NCBI GenBank assembly: GCA_030618465.1
Contig: JAUXDD010000006.1
Location: 1 to 32,276 of the forward strand
DNA: 32,276 nucleotides
Direction of reading: 5' to 3'
DNA from: Desulfobacteraceae bacterium
GTDB taxonomy: Bacteria; Desulfobacterota; Desulfobacteria; Desulfobacterales; SURF-7
The notes under the pieces were generated by a model. It was given only the letters and a program-made list of their open reading frames with translations. It made no database searches and was not told the origin of the DNA. Below, piece by piece: positions 9,017 through 19,451 of this stretch (positions within the stretch are counted from its first letter, which is position 1; each line of letters starts with the position of its first letter). The position numbers and the translations under genes are program-made.

Positions 9017-10078
9017 TTATGAGTAAATGACATTGTACGAAAGCGGAGGAAATTTCCAGATGCCCGGTTTCGGAAGGATCTGCTGGGCTCCCACAGTAAG
9101 CCAGTACGGGTCGGTTTTGAGTTCCCTTAATTTGCCGTCATCAGGGGGTTTGGCATGTTCTGTGTACGAACACGTTGCCTGGAATATACAGATGCATTGT
9201 TTGTTGTTATGGGTTATTGCATAGTTCTTTTTAAATGTTTCAATCGGAATTTTTTTCGCATCAGCAATTTGAGCAATTTCTTTTTTTGAGAATTTAATAA
9301 GAATGGATTTTGCGACACCTCTCTCGGAGATTCGTATCAATGCCCTTGATTCACTGCTTCCTGCATAAATTGTATACAGACACGGAATTCGTTTAAAAAA
9401 CTGAGCCGCAACTATTGCAGCTGTCCTTCTGCCCCCGGCCATTGCCGGGAGGCCGTAATACTCAAAAAATTTTTTTTGAATAACTTCAGCGTATTTATCG
9501 CCTTTTTCATAAAGATCCTTTGAAATATATCTGAGATGGCGTGCAAGATCTTCAGCTGCATCAGCGATTGGCCAGTCAATACGAACGTGATAATGCGAGA
9601 GCGCATAACGGGCCTTTGCAATACTTGTGGGATCTCTTTTAATCAACAGGGCATAATCCACCGGTAGAAGTTCTTTCAGGAAATCAAAAAATTTTGCGGA
9701 TTCAAGATATTTCTGATTTCGACCATATTTTTTTGTAAGCGGGAGTGATTTTGTTTTAAGAAGATTTACTTTTGTTGTTTTGTTATCGTTAAAAAACCGG
9801 ATGTACTTTTTGTGAATTTCAGGAAGATCATCTTCAAGAAACATCACGAGAAAAGCATTTTGAGGGCCATATTCAATATTAGGTATCAGGGCACGGGGCT
9901 TCAATTCTCGTCTTTCAACAAAAGGATATGGAATCTTCTGTGCTGAAAACTTATTATATGAATCCACAAGGGCGTATTTTAAAATGAACTGATCCAGTTC
10001 ATCCCTTAAAAGTTTATAGTATGAACGTCTTAAACGATCTGAAAGACAAATTTCTTCTCTGAAATCCCAGAATGCCAA
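9017..10078 (-). CDS. conserved-looking hypothetical protein, 353 aa
   Basis: long ORF in the gap between the GNAT and pgk genes, good candidate promoter upstream; no domain recognised. Confidence 0.8.
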   Translation of the reverse strand: MAFWDFREEICLSDRLRRSYYKLLRDELDQFILKYALVDSYNKFSAQKIPYPFVERRELKPRALIPNIEYGPQNAFLVMFLEDDLPEIHKKYIRFFNDNKTTKVNLLKTKSLPLTKKYGRNQKYLESAKFFDFLKELLPVDYALLIKRDPTSIAKARYALSHYHVRIDWPIADAAEDLARHLRYISKDLYEKGDKYAEVIQKKFFEYYGLPAMAGGRRTAAIVAAQFFKRIPCLYTIYAGSSESRALIRISERGVAKSILIKFSKKEIAQIADAKKIPIETFKKNYAITHNNKQCICIFQATCSYTEHAKPPDDGKLRELKTDPYWLTVGAQQILPKPGIWKFPPLSYNVIYS

Positions 10079-10140
10079 TTTTTATTCCTTTTGCAGATTA
10101 ATGGAATGATTTATTTTGACTGATAACAAGGCTTAATATA

Positions 10141-10169
10141 TTAATATCATTATATCCGGAAATCGTCAA
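10141..10169 (-). promoter_or_regulatory. candidate sigma70-type promoter for the 9017..10078 gene (TTGACG-N17-TATTAA)
   Basis: reverse strand -35 TTGACG (10169-10164), 17-nt spacer, TATTAA (10146-10141). Confidence 0.45.
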
Positions 10170-10242
10170 TGGGTTCTTTGTTAATCCTTAGTGAAAAAAT
10201 TAACGCTTGTTAAGTTTTTTTCACGACTTTTGGTCTGATTCG

Positions 10243-11439
10243 TTACATATCCGTTAAAGACACAACACCGGGTAATTTCTTGCCCGCGAGAAATTCCAGT
10301 GATGCGCCTCCTCCGGTTGAAACATGGGAAACCTTGTCAGCCACACCCGCTTTTTCAACTGCTGAAGCTGAATCACCACCGCCAATAATTGTTGTGGCGC
10401 CCTTTGCTGTTGCCTCAGCAAGAACATCAGCAATGGCGTAAGTCCCTTTTGAGGTTTCTTCAATTTCAAATACACCCATTGGTCCGTTCCAGACAATTGT
10501 TTTTGCTCCATCCAGAGTAGAACGGAACGCTTTAATTGAATTGTTTCCAATATCAAGCCCAAGCCAGCCGTCAGGGATTGATTCAGCGTTGACTTCCTTA
10601 AGCCGGCCGACTTTTCTTCCGTCAAAATCCAGCTTATCAGAAATGATACAATCAACAGGAAGCAGAATCTTGTTTTTCCCCTGATTCAGAAGGTCGCCGG
10701 CAAGGTCAACCTTATCTTCTTCAAGGAGTGAGTTTCCAATATCCCGTCCCATTGACTTGAAAAAGGTATAGGCCATTCCACCGCCAATAATCAGCCTGTC
10801 GACTTTAGGAAGCAGGTTGGAGATCACATCAATTTTGCCTGATATTTTTGCGCCGCCAAGAATAGCAACAAACGGTCTGTCCGGATTTTCCATAATCCTG
10901 CCAAGGTAATCCAGTTCTTTCATGAGAAGATAACCGGCAGCACATTGATCTATATAATGCGTAACTCCTTCCGTAGATGCATGCGCACGATGGGCAGTTC
11001 CAAAAGCGTCATTTACATAAATATCACCCAGTCGGGCCAGTTGTGATGCAAAAGTCTTATCATTTTTTGTTTCCTGGGTGTAATAGCGAAGATTTTCAAG
11101 TAGAAGCACATCACCTTCTGCTAATTTTTCTGCCGCCTCTTCTGCCGGTTCGCCGATGCAGTCGCCGGCAAAAGAGACCTGTTTGCCAAGAATATTTTCA
11201 ATGACCGGTATACAGGGTTGTAAGGACATTTCAGGAATTCGTTCACCTTTGGGTCTGCCTAAATGTGACATCAGGATCAGTTTTCCTCCGTTTTCAATGA
11301 TATATTTTATTGAAGGCACAGCCGCTTTAATCCTCTTGTCATTTGCCACTTTTCCCTGTTCAAGCGGTACGTTGAAATCTACACGCATTAAAACGCGTTT
11401 TCCGTTAAGGTCAAGATTTTCAATTGTCAGTTTTTTCAT
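10243..11439 (-). CDS. pgk: phosphoglycerate kinase (start trimmed from 11448)
   Basis: [86 protein letters not shown] at 11439 has SD AAGGTGG. Confidence 0.97.
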   Translation of the reverse strand: MKKLTIENLDLNGKRVLMRVDFNVPLEQGKVANDKRIKAAVPSIKYIIENGGKLILMSHLGRPKGERIPEMSLQPCIPVIENILGKQVSFAGDCIGEPAEEAAEKLAEGDVLLLENLRYYTQETKNDKTFASQLARLGDIYVNDAFGTAHRAHASTEGVTHYIDQCAAGYLLMKELDYLGRIMENPDRPFVAILGGAKISGKIDVISNLLPKVDRLIIGGGMAYTFFKSMGRDIGNSLLEEDKVDLAGDLLNQGKNKILLPVDCIISDKLDFDGRKVGRLKEVNAESIPDGWLGLDIGNNSIKAFRSTLDGAKTIVWNGPMGVFEIEETSKGTYAIADVLAEATAKGATTIIGGGDSASAVEKAGVADKVSHVSTGGGASLEFLAGKKLPGVVSLTDM

Positions 11440-11728
11440 TATCGCCACCTTTATTTAAATCCTTTTTTATTCGATCCAGATGTTTTTTTTGCGACCATCT
11501 TTTCAGAAAAGGTATCCTGCCTGAATTGTATGCCCGGTCAACTTTTTCTTCTTTGACTTTAAGGCCGTTTTTCCCATTCATTGCAGACTTCAGGCACTTT
11601 GTTTTGTAAGGGCAGGAAAGACAGGATTCGGGGGAGTGCCTTAAACTGTCTGAACCAGCAGGGAAAACAGAATCAAGGATGCCGAAGCAGGATGGGTAAT
11701 TCGTTCTATTCCCGGTCATATTGACCAT
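11420..11728 (-). CDS. small Cys-rich protein, putative metal/Fe-S binding, unknown function
   Basis: 102 aa with C-x21-C-x2-C-x5-C (SCFGILDSVFPAGSDSLRHSPESCLSCPYKTKC); sits between and overlaps radC and pgk on the same strand. Confidence 0.65.
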   Translation of the reverse strand: MVNMTGNRTNYPSCFGILDSVFPAGSDSLRHSPESCLSCPYKTKCLKSAMNGKNGLKVKEEKVDRAYNSGRIPFLKRWSQKKHLDRIKKDLNKGGDNEKTDN

Positions 11729-12458
11729 CCTGTAACTGGTTGCTCTGAGTTTCGTATTCTTTGTTCATCCGGGTGATATATCCATGATCCGCAAAACTGA
11801 AATAGCTGTTATCACCAATGATGATATGTTCATGAACAATTATTCCCATAACTTTACAGGCAAAAAGAAGACGGCGGGTGATGGAAATATCTTCCGGGGA
11901 AGGCTCCGGATCTCCGGATGGGTGGTTATGGGCAAAGATCAGCGCAGCGGCATGCTGATTCAAGGCGATGCGGACGACTTCCCTTGGATAAACTGAACTG
12001 GAGGTCAATGTGCCTTTAAATAATATATCTGTTGAAACAATCCTGTTTTTTGCATCAAGAAATATGACTTTGAAACACTCCCGTTCTTTGTCTCTGATTG
12101 TATGGTTTAGAAATTCAATGAGTTCTTTTGAATTGTGTATGGGATTTTTGTTGATCAACTTTTTTTCAAGGTAGCGGTCGGCAACTGCTTTAATCAGTTT
12201 GATACCAAATATATTAACAGGGCCGATTCCTTTTATCTCACACAGTTTTTCCTGTGGCGCCTCAAGTACTCCCTGAAGTGAATTGAATTGTTCCAGGGCT
12301 TTTTTTGCAGCAGCTTTGCAGTCTTTTCTGGGAGTGGCAAGTGACAGCAGGAGTTCAATGATTTCATAATCATGAAAACCTGACAGACCGGATTCAAGAA
12401 ATTTATCACGCAATCGTTTCCTGTGGCCTGCTCCTTTATGAGGTTTGGATGTTCCCAT
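11706..12458 (-). CDS. radC: RadC family protein (JAMM/MPN+ domain)
   Basis: HhH-like N-terminus (CEIKGIGPVNIFGIKLIKA) and JAMM motif AHNHPSGDPEPSPED. Confidence 0.93.
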   Translation of the reverse strand: MGTSKPHKGAGHRKRLRDKFLESGLSGFHDYEIIELLLSLATPRKDCKAAAKKALEQFNSLQGVLEAPQEKLCEIKGIGPVNIFGIKLIKAVADRYLEKKLINKNPIHNSKELIEFLNHTIRDKERECFKVIFLDAKNRIVSTDILFKGTLTSSSVYPREVVRIALNQHAAALIFAHNHPSGDPEPSPEDISITRRLLFACKVMGIIVHEHIIIGDNSYFSFADHGYITRMNKEYETQSNQLQDGQYDRE

Positions 12459-12476
12459 GGTTTTAATAAAGTACGC

Positions 12477-13514
12477 TTACACTTTATCATCAATTTCTTT
12501 TTTAAGATCACGGGTCATTAGCCTTTTTAAGGCTTCCGCGGGCGTTCGGTTGTCGTAAAGAATATGGTAGACCTCGTGAGAAATCGGCATTTCAACATCA
12601 AGTTTACGGGAAAGATTGTAAACCGATTTAGCTGTTCTGACGCCTTCTGCTACCATACGCATGTCAGCAAGAATTTCTTTCAATGTTTTTCCCTGACCGA
12701 TCTGTTTGCCCAGCGTATAGTTACGGCTTAAATTCCCGGTACAGGTAAGCATCAGATCACCAACACCGGCAAGGCCGGCAAATGTATGCGGGTTTGCACC
12801 AAGCTTTATACCAAGACGTCGTAATTCGGTAAGTCCCCTGGTTACAAGGGCAGCCCTTGTGTTTAAGCCGAACTCAAGTCCGTCAATTATTCCGGCTGCA
12901 ATGGCGATTACATTTTTAACCGCACCGCCAAGTTCAACACCCATCACATCGTCATTTGTGTAAACCCTGAAAAGAGACGTTGCAAATACATGCTGAACAA
13001 AGGAGGCCGTTTCGTTATTTTTTGAGGCTACCGTCACCAGGGTCGGTAAATTCATTCCAACCTCTCTGGCAAAGCTGGGCCCTGAAAGGGCAACAAGACG
13101 GCTTTCATCAATATCAGCAATTGTTTCTTTAAGAACCCCCGTCATTGTCAAATGGGTTTTATTTTCTATTCCTTTTGAGGCTGTAACAAGGATTGTGTCT
13201 CCTGCCAGCAGGGGAAACATTTTTACGGATGTTTCTCTCATTAAATGGGATGGGACAGCGATCAGAACCAGATCCTTTTCTGAAACTACTTTCTCCAGAT
13301 TATTGGATGGCGAAATATTTTGAGACAGCCGGATACCCGGAAGGAAAATTTTATTCTCGCGTGATTCTTTTATCTGATTTTTGACTTCTTCCTCAAAAAC
13401 CCACAGGTCAAGTTTATACCCTTTTGTCCCAAGAAGATTCGCAAGAGCAGTCCCCCAGCTTCCAGCACCAACAACACCAATTTTTACTGACCCAACAGCC
13501 ATATTTTTTTTCAT
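12477..13514 (-). CDS. gpsA: NAD(P)H-dependent glycerol-3-phosphate dehydrogenase
   Basis: GVVGAGSWGTALANLLG; SKGIE; GPSFAREV; LGGAVKNVIAIAAGI; GLAGVGDLMLTCTGNLSRN. Confidence 0.96.
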   Translation of the reverse strand: MKKNMAVGSVKIGVVGAGSWGTALANLLGTKGYKLDLWVFEEEVKNQIKESRENKIFLPGIRLSQNISPSNNLEKVVSEKDLVLIAVPSHLMRETSVKMFPLLAGDTILVTASKGIENKTHLTMTGVLKETIADIDESRLVALSGPSFAREVGMNLPTLVTVASKNNETASFVQHVFATSLFRVYTNDDVMGVELGGAVKNVIAIAAGIIDGLEFGLNTRAALVTRGLTELRRLGIKLGANPHTFAGLAGVGDLMLTCTGNLSRNYTLGKQIGQGKTLKEILADMRMVAEGVRTAKSVYNLSRKLDVEMPISHEVYHILYDNRTPAEALKRLMTRDLKKEIDDKV

Positions 13515-13520
13515 AGATAT

Positions 13521-15968
13521 TTATTTTTCAGGATTTTCCAGGTCTTTTTTCTCAGCTATTCTTACTGCACCGACTACTTTTTCATGTGAATCCATTCCGA
13601 TAAGCCTTACACCCTGGGTATTACGGCTGATAACAGAAATACTGTTTACTGACATTCTGATGAGTTTCCCCGCATCTGTCATAAGCATCAATTCATCATC
13701 TTCATTCACAAGAAGAATGGTAACCACTTTACCATTACGTTCACTGGTTTTGATTGTGATAACACCTTTGCCGCCGCGTTTTTGTACATGGTATTCGTCA
13801 ATGGATGTTCGTTTGCCATAACCGTTTTCCGTTGCAGCAAAGAGTGTGGCACCGTGGCTTAGCACTTCCATTCCGACAATCCGGTCACCTGGATCCAATC
13901 TCAATCCCCTGACACCCCTTGCTGTTCTTCCGCTTGAGCGGACATCAGACTCATGGAAACGAATGGATTTGCCCATGGCTGAACACAGAAAAACATTCAG
14001 GGCGCCATTGGTAATTCTGGCTGAAATCAATTCATCACCAGGAGCGAGATTGATTGCAATAATGCCTCCAACTCTTGGGCGACTGTATGCCATAATATCT
14101 GTTTTTTTGACGGTACCGTTTTGGGTTGCCATAATGATATAAGAACCCGGTTCAAAATCAGGCACGGCTAAGACGGTTGTCAGTTTTTCGTCCTTTTCGA
14201 AATTTAAAAGATTTACAATCGCTCTGCCGGCACTTGTTCTGCCTGCCTGGGGAATGGCATAAACCTTACACCAGTATACTTTTCCCTGGTTTGTGAAAAA
14301 TAAAAAGTTATGGTGGGTTGACGCCACAAATAGATGCTCAACAAAATCCTCATCCTTTGTACCCATGGCTGTTTTGCCTTTTCCTCCACGGTGCTGGCTC
14401 TGGTACAACGTTACAGGATTCCGTTTTATATAACCTCTTTTAGATATGGTAACCACCATGTCTTCTTCAGCTATCATATCCTCCATACTGATTTCTTTGG
14501 TGGATTCAACAATTTCAGTTCTTCGCTCATCACCATAATCTTTTTTTATTTCTGCAAGTTCTTCCTTAATAATATTGAGCACCAGGCGTTCGTTACCAAG
14601 GATTTCTTTGAACTTTTTAATCGCTTTTAAAATGTTTGCATATTCTTCTAAAATTTTTTCCTGCTCAAGACCGGTTAGTCGCTGAAGTCGCATGTCCAGT
14701 ATGGCCTGGGCCTGTATCGGTGACAGCTCGAACTCCTGAACAAGTCGTGTTTTTGCTTCAGGCGGTGTTTTCGATTCACGGATAAGGGCGACCACTGCAT
14801 CAAGATTATCAAGGGCGATTTTCAAACCTTCCAGAAGATGGGCGCGTTCTTCCGCTTTTTTCAGTTCAAATTGTGTCCGTCTTACAATAATATTTTTGCG
14901 GTGAAGGATAAAATATTCGAGCACTTCTTTTAAGGTTAGCAGTTCAGGCCGGTTGTTTACGACTGCAAGAAAGATGATGCCAAAGCTGTTTTCCAACTGG
15001 GTATGCTTATACAGCTTGTTAATGATAATTTCAGGTATTTGATCTTTTTTCAGACCAATCGCAATCTGCATTCCAGTTCTGTCTGATTCATCTCTTACAT
15101 ATTTTATGCCTTCAATCTGTTTGTGCCTTACCAGTATTGCAATTTTTTCAATCAACCTGGCTTTATTCACCTGGTATGGGAGTTCGCTAATAAGGATTGT
15201 CTCGTTTTTTGAATTCTTATCCTTTTCAACTCTGACGCGTGCACGGATTCTTATTACACCGCGACCGGTACGGTACGCATCATATATTCCCCTGGTACCG
15301 TAAATAATTCCCGAAGTAGGAAAGTCAGGTCCGGGTATGTACTGAAGTAACTCCGTCCATGACATGTCAGGATTATCAATAAGGGCGTAAATTGCATCAA
15401 TTACTTCAGTAATATTGTGGGGAGGGATATTTGTTGCCATTCCAACGGCAATCCCCGAGGAACCGTTGATTAATAATGCCGGTAATTTGGCTGGCAGTAC
15501 GGACGGTTCCTGTAGGGATTCATCGTAATTCGGAATAAAATCAACCGTTTCTTTATCCAGGTCTTCCATCATATGATGTGAAAGATGCATCATCCGTATT
15601 TCAGTGTATCTCATTGCAGCGGGGGAATCTCCGTCTATGGAACCGAAATTTCCCTGTCCGTCAATAAACGGATATCGTAATGAAAAGTCCTGGGCCATTC
15701 TTACAATTGTATCATAAACAGCCGCATCCCCATGGGGATGGTATTTACCGATAACATCCCCCACTACACGGGCTGATTTTTTATACGGCTTGTTCCAGTC
15801 ATTTTTCAGCTCCCCCATTGCAAACAAAACGCGTCGGTGGACCGGTTTTAAACCATCACGAACGTCAGGCAATGCCCTTCCGATAATAACGCTCATGGCA
15901 TATTCCAGATAAGATTTTTTCATCTCATTCTCGATGAAAATTTCAGAATTTTTATCAATTTGTGTCAT
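13521..15968 (-). CDS. gyrA: DNA gyrase subunit A
   Basis: [71 protein letters not shown]-terminal beta-pinwheel repeats with GyrA-box-like QHRGGKG. Confidence 0.97.
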   Translation of the reverse strand: MTQIDKNSEIFIENEMKKSYLEYAMSVIIGRALPDVRDGLKPVHRRVLFAMGELKNDWNKPYKKSARVVGDVIGKYHPHGDAAVYDTIVRMAQDFSLRYPFIDGQGNFGSIDGDSPAAMRYTEIRMMHLSHHMMEDLDKETVDFIPNYDESLQEPSVLPAKLPALLINGSSGIAVGMATNIPPHNITEVIDAIYALIDNPDMSWTELLQYIPGPDFPTSGIIYGTRGIYDAYRTGRGVIRIRARVRVEKDKNSKNETILISELPYQVNKARLIEKIAILVRHKQIEGIKYVRDESDRTGMQIAIGLKKDQIPEIIINKLYKHTQLENSFGIIFLAVVNNRPELLTLKEVLEYFILHRKNIIVRRTQFELKKAEERAHLLEGLKIALDNLDAVVALIRESKTPPEAKTRLVQEFELSPIQAQAILDMRLQRLTGLEQEKILEEYANILKAIKKFKEILGNERLVLNIIKEELAEIKKDYGDERRTEIVESTKEISMEDMIAEEDMVVTISKRGYIKRNPVTLYQSQHRGGKGKTAMGTKDEDFVEHLFVASTHHNFLFFTNQGKVYWCKVYAIPQAGRTSAGRAIVNLLNFEKDEKLTTVLAVPDFEPGSYIIMATQNGTVKKTDIMAYSRPRVGGIIAINLAPGDELISARITNGALNVFLCSAMGKSIRFHESDVRSSGRTARGVRGLRLDPGDRIVGMEVLSHGATLFAATENGYGKRTSIDEYHVQKRGGKGVITIKTSERNGKVVTILLVNEDDELMLMTDAGKLIRMSVNSISVISRNTQGVRLIGMDSHEKVVGAVRIAEKKDLENPEK

Positions 15969-16017
15969 TTTATATACCTGCTGATAGCTTAAAAAAAATT
16001 ACTATATTAGTCATGGG

Positions 16018-17193
16018 TCATCTCTGTTTTATCTCTTCAGGGTGTTCAACCATTCTCTGATAGTTTGTTATATAAATATCTGTTAATGTTATAAAACCTG
16101 ATATTATAAGAGGGCCGTAAATAATCCCCAGAATTCCAAATAGATTTAATCCCCCCACAATGGAAAGAAATACAAGCAGCGTATGCATTTTTATGCGATT
16201 CCCTACCAGTTTGGGTTTAAATAGATATTCAATACCAAACGATAGAACTACGTAAAAGATGATAAAAAACACCCCTGAGGCTATATGGCCGTTTAATAAA
16301 AAATAAATAGCAGCAGGAATAAAGACTATGCCGATTCCTAAAATCGGAAGAAACGCAAGCAGGGACATCAATACACCCCATAAAAAAGGTGATTTTATTC
16401 CAAATAAGGAAAAAACAATACCGCCAATAATACCTTGAATAATACCGCCCAGCCCGTTGCCTATTAAAATGGCCCCGCCCATGTCTTTAAATTTTTTGAT
16501 CAGTTTTTCATCCTGTTCATTTGGAAGCGGAGATATCTTGATGATGAATTGAATCAATTTGTCTCCGTCAATCAGAAGATAATAGATAACAAGGAGCATA
16601 AAAAAGAAACTTATCAATATTTTAAGCATATCGGCGGTAATTGCGCGGGCCTGTTCAAACAGGAAAAGTCCGATGTCCTTGCCCATGTTTGAAATCCATT
16701 TGTTTGCATTTTCAATGGAGAGATCAATATTAAATTTTGCAAACAGTACAGATGCTTTATTAAAAATCATGCTGTTTTCAATAAAATTTTCGTTCTGACT
16801 GCTGATAAGTGCATCTTTTCCTAAAAAATAAAGTTGTTGAGCTTCTTTTGCAAGTTGTCCAACCAGAAGAAACATTGGAATAAAAAGGATAAAAAATATA
16901 AGCATGCACGTTAAAAATGATGCAAACGGGGAATTTATTTTATCCGTCACATTGAAAAATTTGTAGATGGGTCTAAAAATACCTGTGATAACAGCTGCCA
17001 GGATTAATATGGGAAAGAAAGGCAGTAAAAGCCAGCAGATCAGAACAATTGAGAGGATAAAGAGAACAAGAAAAAACCAGAAGATCATATTGCCTGAATT
17101 GAGTTCCTGCATCAAATCTTTTTTTGTTTGCTGCTTGTCGTCTGTGGGCATAAGGCATACGGTATGTAAACTCTGCAGGCACAGGACCTGCAT
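16018..17193 (-). CDS. AI-2E family permease-like membrane protein (start could be 17151)
   Basis: multiple hydrophobic helices; GNGLGGIIQGIIGGIVFSLFGIKSPFLWGVLMSLLAFLPILGIGIVFIPAAI and GNRIKMHTLLVFLSIVGGLNLFGILGIIYGPLI are characteristic. Confidence 0.92.
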   Translation of the reverse strand: MQVLCLQSLHTVCLMPTDDKQQTKKDLMQELNSGNMIFWFFLVLFILSIVLICWLLLPFFPILILAAVITGIFRPIYKFFNVTDKINSPFASFLTCMLIFFILFIPMFLLVGQLAKEAQQLYFLGKDALISSQNENFIENSMIFNKASVLFAKFNIDLSIENANKWISNMGKDIGLFLFEQARAITADMLKILISFFFMLLVIYYLLIDGDKLIQFIIKISPLPNEQDEKLIKKFKDMGGAILIGNGLGGIIQGIIGGIVFSLFGIKSPFLWGVLMSLLAFLPILGIGIVFIPAAIYFLLNGHIASGVFFIIFYVVLSFGIEYLFKPKLVGNRIKMHTLLVFLSIVGGLNLFGILGIIYGPLIISGFITLTDIYITNYQRMVEHPEEIKQR

Positions 17194-17226
17194 CTAAGCA
17201 TCAGAAATTAAAATACGGACAGGCAT

Positions 17227-17382
17227 CTATTTGCTGACAATGGCACCTGCCAGCAGATACAACATTATTTCATAAAGACAAACCGGTACATAATTGCCAA
17301 AAATATGATAAATGATTCCACCGCCAATTATGGCCGGAGCTGCGAAAAATACCATAATACCCAATTTTCTGCTGATGTTCAT
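17227..17382 (-). CDS. small (51 aa) membrane protein, not in the supplied ORF track
   Basis: ATG at 17382 (complement) with SD AGGAG about 9 nt upstream; translation MNISRKLGIMVFFAAPAIIGGGIIYHIFGNYVPVCLYEIMLYLLAGAIVSK* gives two hydrophobic helices; fills the gap before the AI-2E gene. Confidence 0.7.
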   Translation of the reverse strand: MNISRKLGIMVFFAAPAIIGGGIIYHIFGNYVPVCLYEIMLYLLAGAIVSK

Positions 17383-17482
17383 TATTTATTATCTCCTGAA
17401 ATAATAACGTTAAGTATTTTTATAACCAGAATGGTATTTAATAGTGCAACGAACACAAATTATCAAGAAAAAAATTATGTAA

Positions 17483-17554
17483 GTTTGCCGGTTAGATGGT
17501 TGGTTAATTCTTCAAATATGACAACAACCTTATTTAGCAGGCCAACCGGCAAAC
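17483..17554. repeat. long-range perfect inverted repeat GTTTGCCGGTT / AACCGGCAAAC (11 bp arms, 50-nt spacer)
   Basis: arms 17483-17493 and 17544-17554; nested 5-bp pairing GGTTG (17498-17502) / CAACC (17525-17529). Confidence 0.6.
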
Positions 17555-17627
17555 ACTTTCCATATTGATAAAAATAACCAAATCAGATAATTGATTTTAA
17601 TAAGTACCTGATACAGGAAAAAATACC

Positions 17628-18407
17628 ATGTGTTTAATCATTTTTTCATACAAACAGCATCCATATTACAGACTCATAGTTGCATCAAACAGAGACGAAT
17701 TCTATGAACGTCCTACGCAGTCCCTTGAATTCTGGAAGGAAAATCCACATATACTGGCCGGCCGTGACCTGAAAAATAAAGGGGCCTGGATTGGTGTTTC
17801 AAAAACAGGGAAAATCGCTTTTATTACAAATTTTCGTGATTCTTCCCCGCAAAAAGGGAATGCCCCATCACGGGGAAGACTTGTCAGTGATTTCCTGGAA
17901 AATAAAGAACCGTCGGTGATGTATTTGGATCAACTGGCAGCATCTGATGACGTGTACAACCCGTTTAATCTTGTCGTGGGGGATTTTTCAGATCTATTAT
18001 ACTATTCAAACAGGGGCGGTGGTATACAAAAACTGGGCCCCGGTCTGTTTGGACTCAGTAATCACTTTATGGATACCCCGTGGCCAAAAGTTGAAACAGG
18101 AAAAAGAAATATTCAAAACCTTCTGTCAGCAGGTGATTTTGAAGTTGAAGAAATCTTCAACATTCTCAATGACAGATCATGCTCCCCGGATTCCATGCTT
18201 CCCGATACAGGGATTGGAATAGAAGGTGAGCGTATGCTTTCCCCCCTGTTCGTCACAAGTGACATTTACGGCACACGAACATCATCCGTAATATTAATAG
18301 AAAATAATGGGAACACTGGTTTTTATGAACGCACGTATGTGCGGGATCAGAATGGCAGTTATTTCCATTCAACGAAGAAGAAAATATTTAATCTTTATGC
18401 CATTTGA
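17628..18407 (+). CDS. NRDE family protein (TANGO2-like)
   Basis: N-terminal MCLIIFSYKQHPYYRLIVASNRDEFYERPT and GRDLKNKGAWIGVSKTGKIAFITNFRD are hallmark NRDE/TANGO2 motifs. Confidence 0.93.
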   Translation: MCLIIFSYKQHPYYRLIVASNRDEFYERPTQSLEFWKENPHILAGRDLKNKGAWIGVSKTGKIAFITNFRDSSPQKGNAPSRGRLVSDFLENKEPSVMYLDQLAASDDVYNPFNLVVGDFSDLLYYSNRGGGIQKLGPGLFGLSNHFMDTPWPKVETGKRNIQNLLSAGDFEVEEIFNILNDRSCSPDSMLPDTGIGIEGERMLSPLFVTSDIYGTRTSSVILIENNGNTGFYERTYVRDQNGSYFHSTKKKIFNLYAI

Positions 18408-19449
18408 AAAGCATAGATCCCATCAACATGAAAATACATGACATGACAGTCAATGCAATGAGTTGCTGTCTGATTTCAAACAGTCCGGCCCCGTCATTCA
18501 TGATTTTGCGCGCACCATCAATGAGTTGCGTAAGGGGAAGGAGTCTGGAAAATTTTTGAACCCACGGGTGTGCGCCCTCCAGTGAAAACCATACTTCAGA
18601 CAGGAACATCATGGGCCAGGTTAACAGGTTCAATATGCCGTTTGCGAATTCTTCGCTGCTGCTTCTTGAGGCAACGACAAGACCCAGGGATATCATGCTG
18701 AATCCACCCAGCGAAAAAATAATAACCAGGTTCAGGTATGTTCCGAGACAATCAAACCGGAATAACACCATGCATCCGACAAAAACAATAAATGTGGTAA
18801 AGAGTATTACATACATTCGAGAAATAATCTGTGCGGTTAAAAATTCATAGGGTTTCAAGGGGGTTACACTTAATCTTTTCAGTACGCCGTTTTTTCGATA
18901 CCGTACAACAACAAACCCGACACCAAACAGTGCACTGAACATCACATTCATTCCCATAATTCCTGGGAACAGCCATTCAACATACCGTACTTCACTCCCG
19001 TCAATGCTCTGTTTTTTGAAATCGCCAATCATCGACCTTGAATCTGAATAAAACAGTTTCTCAACCACATATCCGGTTGGGGAAGATTTGCTGACCCAGT
19101 ATTGACGGGAATCCGGATCAATCAGAAAATCAATTCTGTGATGTCGGAGTTTGTCCATTGCCATTGCATTAGTTTTAAATTCAATGAATTCGATGTACCG
19201 GCTCTTTTTAAAGTTGTTGTAATGATTGAGATTCCCAGATGATTCCCTGGATGTAACAGCAGGGTTATCTGAATGGACAATGCCTACTTTATACATTGTT
19301 TTGTTGTCTTCATTGAAAATAAAACTGAAACCGGCAATAACGAGAAAGGGAAAAACAAAGTTCCATCCAAGAGAGGATTTATCCCTGAAAAATTCATGAT
19401 TTCGTGCTTTAAATATGGTCCACGTTCTTCTCCACATATTATTTAACAT
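18388..19449 (-). CDS. ABC-2 type transporter permease
   Basis: N-terminal RNHEFFRDKSSLGWNFVFP, six-helix C-terminal half, LKRLSVTPLKPYEFL; downstream of and adjacent to an ATPase gene. Confidence 0.9.
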   Translation of the reverse strand: MLNNMWRRTWTIFKARNHEFFRDKSSLGWNFVFPFLVIAGFSFIFNEDNKTMYKVGIVHSDNPAVTSRESSGNLNHYNNFKKSRYIEFIEFKTNAMAMDKLRHHRIDFLIDPDSRQYWVSKSSPTGYVVEKLFYSDSRSMIGDFKKQSIDGSEVRYVEWLFPGIMGMNVMFSALFGVGFVVVRYRKNGVLKRLSVTPLKPYEFLTAQIISRMYVILFTTFIVFVGCMVLFRFDCLGTYLNLVIIFSLGGFSMISLGLVVASRSSSEEFANGILNLLTWPMMFLSEVWFSLEGAHPWVQKFSRLLPLTQLIDGARKIMNDGAGLFEIRQQLIALTVMSCIFMLMGSMLFKWHKD

Positions 19450-19451
19450 CT

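Noticed and set aside
10198-10216. Weak stem TTAAC-AAGC-GTTAA with T6 downstream of pgk, considered as a terminator
   Set aside because: Only a 5-bp AT-rich stem; too weak to call from sequence alone.
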